From: an uncultured Verrucomicrobiota bacterium
GTDB taxonomy: Bacteria > Verrucomicrobiota > Verrucomicrobiia > Limisphaerales > UBA9464
Direction: 5' to 3'
NCBI GenBank assembly: GCA_903930165.1
Contig: CAIYXO010000810.1
Coordinates: 1-5,004 of the forward strand
Length of the DNA: 5,004 nt
Of this stretch, positions 1 to 5,004 are shown one piece after another; positions within the stretch are counted from its first letter, which is position 1, and each line of letters opens with the position of its first letter. Below the pieces are notes generated by a model. It saw only the letters and a list, made by a program, of their open reading frames with translations, was not told where the DNA came from and ran no database searches. The position numbers and the translations under genes are program-made.

Positions 1-2
1 AC

Positions 3-410
3 ATCCTGGAACACATGGGGAACTTCAACGCCGTGGTCACCGAGATCTGGCGGGTGTGCCGTCACGACGCCGTGATCACGGTGAAGGTCCCCTTCTTCCT
101 CAGCACCAAGTTCTACTCCGAACCGGACCACCGGATCCCTTTCGGCATCCGCTCGTTCGACAACTACGAGGACATCCGCGGCCGCCGCCTCCGCTTCTAC
201 GAAAAGTGGAAGCTCGGCCATCGCACGAACTACGGCAGCCCCGCCCGGTTCGTCGTGGAGTCCAAGCGGTTCCATTTCTCCAACTTCGCGGTCCTGCGTT
301 GGCTGAATTTCTTCATCAACCTGGAACCCGTCCTCTTCGAGCGCTTCTTCGCCACGCTGATCACTCCGGAGGAGGTCCACTTCCGTCTGCGGGTCTCGAA
401 GGACGCATGA
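3..410 (+). CDS. SAM-dependent methyltransferase, class I, C-terminal part (5' end outside window)
   Basis: Probable C-terminal portion of a class I (Rossmann-fold, Methyltransf_11-like) SAM-dependent methyltransferase; the substrate cannot be read from this fragment. The frame is open to the left edge and begins ILEHM, matching the (V/I)LEH motif that follows the SAM-binding strands. Then come a helix with the typical EIWRVCR pattern (usual consensus E-x-x-R-V-L-K), a hydrophobic strand VITVKVPFF, and EPDHRIPFGIRSF, which resembles the D-P-x-H-x-x-x-F-x-x-x-S-F segment of these enzymes. About 135 residues are visible, ending at TGA 408-410. The ATG at 15 is internal to the conserved motif and is unlikely to be the true start. 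The aromatic-rich C-terminal half (ALRWLNFFINLEP and following) is less conserved and could be a membrane-proximal or substrate-binding segment. The gene converges on the minus-strand operon and is probably unrelated to it functionally. The methyltransferase call is fairly secure; the subfamily is not. Confidence 0.82.
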   Translation: MLEHMGNFNAVVTEIWRVCRHDAVITVKVPFFLSTKFYSEPDHRIPFGIRSFDNYEDIRGRRLRFYEKWKLGHRTNYGSPARFVVESKRFHFSNFAVLRWLNFFINLEPVLFERFFATLITPEEVHFRLRVSKDA

Positions 411-435
411 GTCGAAGCCGGTAGGACGAAGGCTC

Positions 436-458
436 CCCGGAGATCCGCGTCTTCCGGG
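436..458. terminator. Weak stem-loop between convergent genes, possible bidirectional terminator
   Basis: A 6-bp perfect inverted repeat, CCCGGA (436-441) with TCCGGG (453-458), encloses an 11-nt loop whose ends can add one G-U pair. It lies in the 85-nt gap between the stop codons of two convergent genes, where a shared terminator would be expected. There is no T-tract on either strand, so it is not a canonical intrinsic terminator, and a 6-bp GC-rich stem can arise by chance at this base composition. Confidence 0.3.
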
Positions 459-459
459 T

Positions 460-475
460 CCTCCGTGCCTCCGTG
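460..475. repeat. Perfect 8-bp tandem duplication (CCTCCGTG x2)
   Basis: CCTCCGTG occurs twice head to tail at 460-467 and 468-475; on the minus strand this reads CACGGAGG CACGGAGG. It is the only clear tandem repeat in the window and sits in non-coding sequence between two convergent stop codons. Short intergenic runs of CACGGAG-like units are, from memory, scattered through some Verrucomicrobiota and related genomes, so this may be a degenerate copy of a dispersed family. That link is inference and cannot be tested from a single copy. Confidence 0.5.
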
Positions 476-495
476 GCAACCCGTTCGGGAGAGTC

Positions 496-753
496 TCAGT
501 CACCCTCGCTGAACGCCCGCACACCATCCGGGCGGAACACCACGGCACGCACACCACGTCCTCGACGTCGGACCTCGGAGATCGCCCACAGGCGGGCCGA
601 AGACGCATCCGCGACCTCGACCTCGGCGCACGGCGCGAGCAATCCGTTGCGCTCGACGCGGAACAAAACCACCCGCCAACCCGACTCGGCCGGGACCTCG
701 ACCTCCTTGGAAAACCGGATCACGTCCCCACACTCCCAGACGGGGTCGGACAT
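496..753 (-). CDS. Small hypothetical protein (85 aa), last gene of the operon
   Basis: I do not recognise this family. The ATG (753-751) lies 18 nt after the WD40 stop, and the stop is at 498-496. The product is 85 residues with no signal peptide or membrane helix. Alternating hydrophobic stretches (VIRFSKEVEV, WRVVLFRVE, AEVEVAD, RLWAISEVRR, VRAVVFRPDG) suggest a small all-beta domain. It has two cysteines (residues 8 and 42) that form no CxxC pair. A purine-rich GAAGGA lies upstream, but 14 nt separates it from the ATG, further than usual. Support for a real gene is the same strand, the tight spacing and a protein-like composition; the competing minus-strand frame at 500-817 is arginine/glycine-rich and looks like a shadow. 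Co-transcription with the WD40 gene suggests a role in the same process, but no function can be assigned. Confidence 0.6.
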   Translation of the reverse strand: MSDPVWECGDVIRFSKEVEVPAESGWRVVLFRVERNGLLAPCAEVEVADASSARLWAISEVRRRGRGVRAVVFRPDGVRAFSEGD

Positions 754-771
754 CGGTGGGGAGACCGTCCT

Positions 772-1869
772 TCAGGTCACCACGGAATGGACCTCCACAA
801 TCCCGGCGTGCGACCACTTCCCCTCCTTCGGTCGTTCCTGCCCCTTCACCTTGGCCACGAACAGGCGGGAGCCATCCGCAGAGAACTTCACCTGACTGAT
901 CCGGTGCTTGGCATCCACCGTGAACACGGATTTCCCCGACGCGGTTTCGAAGAGGGCCAGGTTCCAGGTGCCTTGGAAAAGGCGACCGGCCATGACGAAG
1001 AGCCCGGCTTTCGGGTGGAACTCCAGGGTCTCCATCAGCCCTTGGCCGCTCTCGCCTTCATGGGTCTGGTCGAGCTTCTTCCCGCTGCGCCAGTCGAACC
1101 GCTGCCAGCGCTGGACGCCATTGCCCGCCATCGGATCCGCCATCGGCCCCATCCCGCAGGTGTAGATCTCCGATCCGTCCGGACTGAAGGTCATGTCGAA
1201 GATTCCACCCACGAAATGGTGGCTCTTGATGACGCCCCAGCCGGTGAGGTCGTCCGTCTTCCATCCGCCGACCTGACGGCCGGATCCGACTTCCCACACG
1301 CGGACTTCACCCATGAGGTTGCCGGCCGCCACCCGGGAACCGTCTGCGGAAAGCGCCACGGCTTGGGTCGGGGGCACGTGCGGGAATGCGCCCAGGAGTT
1401 CCCCGGAGGCCGTGTCGAACACCTTCACCGAAGGCTCGGTCTCCGGCGCGGGTTCATAGCGGTAACCGCCGACCTCATAACGCCCTGTCACCGTCGCGAC
1501 CCGCCGTCCATCCGTGGACAGCGCCATGTCCCACGACCAGAACTGGTGCGCCTTCACCGCGCGGATCTCCTTCCCCTCGGTCAGGTCGTGCCAACGCAGC
1601 GTCCCGTCATAGCCGCCCGAGATCACCGTCCGACGGTCTGGAAGCAACGCCACGGCCGAGGCGTAGCTTTCGTGACGTCCGACGACCCGGGACGTATCGG
1701 CCGCCGCGTCGAGGGCGGTGATCGATCCATCCTGTCCCGCGGCGATCAGGATCGAGCCGTCGGGTGTGGCGTCGAGGGCCAGCACCGGCGCGGGAAGCCG
1801 GAACTCCCGGACGCGTTCCACGCGCGGAACCGGTTTCGCCGGGGATGTCTTCGGAGCGTTCTCGGACAT
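772..1869 (-). CDS. WD40-repeat beta-propeller protein (365 aa)
   Basis: Predicted WD40-type beta-propeller, a scaffold for protein-protein interaction with no catalytic residues of its own. The chosen ATG (1869-1867) is 23 nt after the DUF1501 stop and gives 365 residues. The frame stays open upstream across the DUF1501 gene, but that extension is arginine/proline-rich shadow. Repeats are recognisable at about residues 28-55 (ALDATPDGSILIAAGQDGSI), 68-95 (ending SGGYDGTLRWHD), 111-153, 168-194 (ADGSRVAAGNLMGEVRVWE), 222-262 (FSPDGSEIYTCG), 280-310 and 323-362 (FSADGSRLFVAK). That is roughly seven blades, a full propeller. The canonical W-D dipeptide is degenerate in most blades (RWHD, VFD, VWE), as is common in bacterial members. 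The N-terminus (MSENAPKTSPAKPVPRVERV) is polar with no signal peptide or lipobox, so cytoplasmic location is predicted, unlike the two exported upstream products. The leader has no Shine-Dalgarno sequence, so coupling to the upstream gene is likely. The partner is unknown. Confidence 0.9.
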   Translation of the reverse strand: MSENAPKTSPAKPVPRVERVREFRLPAPVLALDATPDGSILIAAGQDGSITALDAAADTSRVVGRHESYASAVALLPDRRTVISGGYDGTLRWHDLTEGKEIRAVKAHQFWSWDMALSTDGRRVATVTGRYEVGGYRYEPAPETEPSVKVFDTASGELLGAFPHVPPTQAVALSADGSRVAAGNLMGEVRVWEVGSGRQVGGWKTDDLTGWGVIKSHHFVGGIFDMTFSPDGSEIYTCGMGPMADPMAGNGVQRWQRFDWRSGKKLDQTHEGESGQGLMETLEFHPKAGLFVMAGRLFQGTWNLALFETASGKSVFTVDAKHRISQVKFSADGSRLFVAKVKGQERPKEGKWSHAGIVEVHSVVT

Positions 1870-1892
1870 GGCAGGTTCGGTGGAGGATCGCG

Positions 1893-3233
1893 TCAGGCCA
1901 GCACACCGCGGATCGGCTCGGCCCGGTCCTCCACGCGATGGAAGGTGGGCAGATCGCCCAAGTCGTAGGGGGCATGGGGATCGATCCCCAAGGCGGTGAA
2001 GATCGTCGCGAAGAGGTTCTTCTCGTCGTGGGCGGAACCGACGACGTCCACCCCGTCGGCATCGGTCTCCCCGACCACCACGCCGCGACGGATGCCGCAT
2101 CCGGCAAGGGCGAGCGACCAGGCGTTGGGATAGTGGTCGCGTCCGCGGGCCTGGTTCATCCAGGGCGTCCGTCCGAATTCGCCCATCATCACCACCAGCG
2201 TGTCGTCGAGCAGGCCGCGCTCCTCGAGGTCGGTGACGAGGTTGAAGGCGATGCGGTCGAACTCGGGCACCAGCATCTGGTAGATCTCGTTGTGGAACAC
2301 GTGGGTGTCCCAAGGCATGCCGTTGGCGACCATCACGAACGGAGCGCCGTTCTCGACGAGGTGCCGTGCCTGGAGCGCGTGGAGTCCGAACGCGCCGGGT
2401 CCGTAGCGCTCGCGGTCGCGGGCGGGAAGCTTGTCGAGGTCGAAGAGGTGGGCGCAGCTCATCAGTCCCTTCACCCGCTCGAAGACGGCGTTCTGCGAGG
2501 CGGCTGCGGCGGAGCGGCGTTCGTTCTCGTAGCGTTTGGCGAAGAACCGGCGCAGCGCCGAGCGCGCCTCGTGGTCCTCGGTGGTCATGTCGGCCTGGCG
2601 CACCGCGTTCTCGATGCGGTACTCGCCGCCGACGCGGACGGGTCCGTACTGCGCCCCGAGCCAGCCGGCCCAGTTGCCGGCCTTGAACTCCTTGAACTCG
2701 TTCCCCTCGGGACAGGGATCGAGCAGGATGAAGTTGGGAACCGGGTTGTCGAGGTGTCCCAGTTGCTGGGCGAGCACCGAGCCGAGCGTGGGCCGGATGA
2801 ACGGCGGCCTCGGAGCGGACCCGCGGTTCAGCAGGTCGATGCCCTGGAGGTGTTCGCTCTGGTTGGTCTTCATCGACCGCACCACCGCGAGCTTGTCGGC
2901 GATGCCGGCCAAACGCGGCATGAGCTCGCCGAAGTGAACCCCGGGGATCTTCGTGGGGATGCTGCGGAACGGACCGCCGCTGACCCGGCCGGGCTTGGGA
3001 TCCCAGGTCTCGAACTGGCTCGGCGCGCCGCAAAGCCAGAGGAGGATGCACTTCTTCGCCTTCTTCCGGACCGTCTCCGCGAACGTCGGCACCGAGAACA
3101 GCCCCGCCCAACTGGACACCGAGACGGCTCCGGCCGTCGCCATGCCCGTGAGGAACCGGCGGCGGTGAAGCACATGGTCCGGCTCGCCGCAGAGGGATCC
3201 GTTCAGGCCGGGGATGGACTCGGGAAGCGGCAT
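1893..3233 (-). CDS. DUF1501 family protein, Tat-exported (446 aa)
   Basis: Member of the DUF1501 family, related to the alkaline phosphatase/sulfatase superfamily; the substrate is not established. The ATG (3233-3231) is 4 nt after the upstream stop. Residues 24-29 (RRRFLT) followed by an Ala/Ser/Val-rich stretch form a twin-arginine signal. Family landmarks in order are LLWLCGAPSQFETWDPKP (64-81), GVHFGELMPRLA (98-109), HLFDLDKLPARDRERYG (262-278), MPWDTH (306-311), VVMMGEFGRTP (347-357), GRDHYPNAWS (364-373) and GETDADG (388-394), then NLFATIFTALGID near the C-terminus. Length is normal for the family. The acidic and histidine residues in MPWDTH, EFGRTP and GRDHYP occupy positions like metal-binding residues of the superfamily, but whether DUF1501 proteins bind metal or catalyse anything is unknown. 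Export in folded form through Tat fits cofactor loading in the cytoplasm. DUF1501 and DUF1549/DUF1553 genes recur as neighbours in Planctomycetota and Verrucomicrobiota, implying a shared function. Confidence 0.95.
   Translation of the reverse strand: MPLPESIPGLNGSLCGEPDHVLHRRRFLTGMATAGAVSVSSWAGLFSVPTFAETVRKKAKKCILLWLCGAPSQFETWDPKPGRVSGGPFRSIPTKIPGVHFGELMPRLAGIADKLAVVRSMKTNQSEHLQGIDLLNRGSAPRPPFIRPTLGSVLAQQLGHLDNPVPNFILLDPCPEGNEFKEFKAGNWAGWLGAQYGPVRVGGEYRIENAVRQADMTTEDHEARSALRRFFAKRYENERRSAAAASQNAVFERVKGLMSCAHLFDLDKLPARDRERYGPGAFGLHALQARHLVENGAPFVMVANGMPWDTHVFHNEIYQMLVPEFDRIAFNLVTDLEERGLLDDTLVVMMGEFGRTPWMNQARGRDHYPNAWSLALAGCGIRRGVVVGETDADGVDVVGSAHDEKNLFATIFTALGIDPHAPYDLGDLPTFHRVEDRAEPIRGVLA
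3078..3233 (-). other. Twin-arginine (Tat) signal peptide of the DUF1501 protein
   Basis: Codes for residues 1-52 of the DUF1501 product. The Tat motif is RRRFLT (residues 24-29, bases 3164-3147), followed by a weakly hydrophobic h-region rich in Ala, Ser, Val and Gly. A plausible signal peptidase I site follows TFA at residues 50-52. The n-region of about 23 residues is long, as is typical of Tat substrates. It starts MPLPES from the only in-frame ATG ahead of the motif, and the next Met (residue 31) would remove the arginines, which supports the start at 3233. The cleavage position is an estimate. Confidence 0.75.
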
Positions 3234-3237
3234 CGGT

Positions 3238-5004
3238 TCAGTGGTTGGTCTGGAACTCCGGCGACGTCAGCAAGGCCCACAGGAGCTGCCGGGTTCCGGC
3301 CTCGGCCTTTCTCGACCGGAGGTGGTCCGCGGCCTCGCGGACCTCGTCGGCCCGCGGCTCACGACCGAACACCGACCGGATCGCCTCGGACGCCCGAAGC
3401 TTCGGATCCGGGATCGCCGCCAATCGTCCGGCGAGGCCCTTCGCCGGGTCCAACAGCGCGTCGAACAGCGGCGAGTTGGACAGGAAGAGCGCCTGCTGCA
3501 GCGACGCGTTGTACTCCGCCGCGAAGAGGTCCGGGAACTGTCGGACAAACGCCCGCCGCATCTCCTTCTCCGGCCGGCCGGCCACGGTCCCCTCGCCGGC
3601 GGTGCCGGTGACCGTGGCCAGGGAGCGGAACAACTGCTCCGCGGACAACGGCTTCTCCGGACCGGTGGCAAAGGCATCGGGAGGCGGCGGCCGCGTTCCA
3701 CGGGGACGCGAGTCCAGCTGGTAGGCCTTCGTCCGGACCAGGATCCGGATCAGGCGTCGGACATCGTGCCCATGGTTCTCGAAGTCCGCCGCCAACCAGT
3801 CGAGCAGATCCGGATGGCTCGGCGGGTGTTTGGAGTCCATGAGCTCCACCGGATGGACCAGGCCGCGCCCGAACAGCAAAGCCCAGATGCGGTTGACCAT
3901 GGCCCGAGCGAGCAGCGGATTGTCCACGGTGACCGCCTGCGCCAACGCGGCCCTGCGGGAGAAAAGCGGCTCGGCCGGTTCCTGGGCGGGCGTCTTGGCC
4001 GGTGGCGGCGGCACGCGATATCGGTCGGGATCGTCGACCTCCTTCTCCCCTTCCCCGGGCCACGGTTCGTCGACACGACGGCCGTTGAAAAAGGTGAGGA
4101 AGGCGGGCTGGGACTCCTTCTTGAGGTTGGCGAAGGAGACGAATCCGCCGATCGCGGACTCGGCCAGTCCGGGTCCCTTCGGCGTGTCCACGTTCTTCGT
4201 GCGATTGAACGCGGCGACCATGCCCCAGTAGTGCGCCTGCTTGATCTCGCGGGCGACCATGTGGTCGTGACACTGGGCGCACTGGATCTGGACGCCGAAA
4301 ACCAGCGGGGCCACCGCCTCCGCCATCGCCTGGGCGTTGCCCTTGCGCTCATAAAGGAACCACGCCGAACCGCGGTCCTCGGCGCCACGTGGCCTGGCGA
4401 CGATCAACTCCCGCAACGTTTCGTTCCATGGACGGTTCGTGCGGAAGGCCGTTTCCAGGTAGGCGTTCCAGCCCTGATCCCGCCTCTGGTCCTCGAACGC
4501 GCCGTTGCGACGCCCCATCAGGACGACATCGAAGATCTCGGCCAGATGACGCGGATGTTCCGGGGCCACGAGCAGCTCCTCGATCCACCGTTCCCGGCGG
4601 TCGGCGCGACGATCCTTGAGCCTGTGGGCCAAGTCGTCGGGAGACGGCACCGTTCCGACCAGGTCGAGGTGGAGACGCCGGAGGAAGGATGCGTCGTCGG
4701 CCGGCTTGGCGGGTTGGACCTTCCGCTGCTTCCAGCCCAATTCCAGGAAACGATCCACCACCCGCGAAGGATCCATTGAGGCCGGCGGGACCCACGAGCG
4801 TTGCCGTGGCACGGCGGCGGAAACGGCGTTCGAAGCCGTTTCGAGCCCGGCGGCGGGCCTTCCGCCGGCGGCCGGCTGACGCGCGATCCAAGTGCGGATG
4901 AGGCCGATCTGTTCCGCGGACAGCTGCCCCTTGGGCGGCATGTGCGGGTCGCCTTCCGCGGAGAGCACCTTCAAGAGCAGACTGTCGTCCGGCCGCCCGG
5001 GAAC
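3238..5004 (-). CDS. Cytochrome c-like / DUF1549 / DUF1553 protein (PSD1 type), 5' end outside window
   Basis: Large multidomain protein of the planctomycetal/verrucomicrobial cytochrome group; its molecular function is not established. The frame is open to the right edge (VPGRPDDSLLLK...), so the N-terminus, including any signal peptide and the first haem-attachment CxxCH, is missing; 588 residues are visible. The end of a PSCyt1-like domain covers residues 1-43, with HMPPKG (21-26), whose Met is a plausible axial haem ligand, and the closing LSAEQIGLIRTWI. A Pro/Ala/Gly linker follows (about 44-77). DUF1549 spans roughly 78-280, with LRRLHLDLVGTVPSPDDL and CAQCHDH (242-248); CAQCH is a formal haem c attachment motif at bases 4281-4267. 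A variable acidic/proline stretch (about 308-347) leads to DUF1553 (about 348-580), with DNPLLARAMVNRIWALLFGR and the SHPDLLDWLA stretch. The stop is TGA (3240-3238), 4 nt before the DUF1501 start. A TTG at 4974 is not the true start because conserved cytochrome sequence continues upstream of it. Confidence 0.93.
   Translation of the reverse strand, partial: VPGRPDDSLLLKVLSAEGDPHMPPKGQLSAEQIGLIRTWIARQPAAGGRPAAGLETASNAVSAAVPRQRSWVPPASMDPSRVVDRFLELGWKQRKVQPAKPADDASFLRRLHLDLVGTVPSPDDLAHRLKDRRADRRERWIEELLVAPEHPRHLAEIFDVVLMGRRNGAFEDQRRDQGWNAYLETAFRTNRPWNETLRELIVARPRGAEDRGSAWFLYERKGNAQAMAEAVAPLVFGVQIQCAQCHDHMVAREIKQAHYWGMVAAFNRTKNVDTPKGPGLAESAIGGFVSFANLKKESQPAFLTFFNGRRVDEPWPGEGEKEVDDPDRYRVPPPPAKTPAQEPAEPLFSRRAALAQAVTVDNPLLARAMVNRIWALLFGRGLVHPVELMDSKHPPSHPDLLDWLAADFENHGHDVRRLIRILVRTKAYQLDSRPRGTRPPPPDAFATGPEKPLSAEQLFRSLATVTGTAGEGTVAGRPEKEMRRAFVRQFPDLFAAEYNASLQQALFLSNSPLFDALLDPAKGLAGRLAAIPDPKLRASEAIRSVFGREPRADEVREAADHLRSRKAEAGTRQLLWALLTSPEFQTNH
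4820..4867. repeat. Two adjacent inverted repeats in the interdomain-linker coding sequence
   Basis: GAAACGGC (4820-4827) and GCCGTTTC (4835-4842) form a perfect 8-bp stem with a 7-nt loop. Just downstream, CGGCGG (4851-4856) and CCGCCG (4862-4867) form a 6-bp stem with a 5-nt loop. Both fall in the Ala/Pro/Gly-rich linker between the cytochrome-like end and DUF1549, where protein constraint is weak. They may be folded mRNA between domains or a by-product of biased linker composition. Confidence 0.35.

Noticed and set aside
473..895. Plus-strand 140-codon frame and minus-strand 105-codon frame (500-817) overlapping the small operon ORF
   Set aside because: Both are Ser/Thr/Arg- or Gly/Arg-rich with no structural pattern; the 496-753 frame has better spacing and composition.
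787..1968. 393-codon plus-strand open frame antisense to the WD40 gene
   Set aside because: No domain signature and His/Arg/Pro-biased composition; the WD40 repeats are unmistakable on the minus strand.
1870..3111. Continuous minus-strand frame that would extend the WD40 protein upstream to 779 residues, an apparent fusion
   Set aside because: The extension is Arg/Pro-rich and lies in the wrong frame across the DUF1501 gene; the WD40 domain is preceded by a good ATG at 1869.
3164..3233. Possible alternative DUF1501 start at Met31
   Set aside because: It would remove the twin arginines and most of the signal, and the ATG at 3233 is tightly spaced to the upstream stop.
1764..3611. 615-codon plus-strand open frame antisense to the DUF1501 gene and the 3' end of the DUF1553 gene
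   Set aside because: Low-complexity composition without recognisable domains, and it overlaps two well-supported family members on the other strand; a typical high-GC antisense shadow.
3214..4779. 521-codon plus-strand open frame antisense to the cytochrome/DUF1549/DUF1553 gene
   Set aside because: Arg/Gly/Leu-rich with no domain pattern; conserved DUF1549 and DUF1553 motifs lie in the opposite strand.
4972..4974. TTG as the start codon of the cytochrome/DUF1549/DUF1553 gene
   Set aside because: The conserved PGRPDDSLLLK segment of the cytochrome-like domain continues in frame to the window edge, so the gene is truncated rather than starting here.

Overview
The window is GC-rich (about two-thirds G+C by eye) and densely coding. 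It probably comes from a Verrucomicrobiota or Planctomycetota genome. The main reason is the minus-strand cluster: a c-type cytochrome/DUF1549/DUF1553 protein next to a Tat-exported DUF1501 protein, a pairing that is strongly expanded in those phyla and uncommon elsewhere. I lean towards Verrucomicrobiota, but that is inference.

Layout, left to right. Positions 3-410 (+) hold the C-terminal part of a class I SAM-dependent methyltransferase whose start lies outside the window. Positions 411-495 form a short convergent intergenic gap with a weak stem-loop (436-458) and a perfect 8-bp tandem duplication (460-475). The rest is one minus-strand gene string, read from the right edge: a 5'-truncated cytochrome/DUF1549/DUF1553 gene (5004-3238), a DUF1501 gene with a twin-arginine signal (3233-1893), a WD40 beta-propeller gene (1869-772), and a small unrecognised 85-residue ORF (753-496). 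The gaps are 4, 23 and 18 nt, so this looks like one operon whose promoter lies beyond position 5004. None of the three starts visible in the operon has a well-placed Shine-Dalgarno sequence.

How the genes may work together: the first two products look exported. One may carry haem (a CAQCH motif and a cytochrome-like MPP segment), and the other has the alkaline-phosphatase/sulfatase-like DUF1501 fold. The WD40 protein has no signal peptide in its best-supported reading frame and would stay in the cytoplasm unless exported another way. The biochemical function of these families is largely unknown, so the operon is a real but uncharacterised system. The visible part shows no mobile element, CRISPR array, tRNA or rRNA. 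Many long open frames antisense to, or out of frame with, these genes are high-GC shadows.
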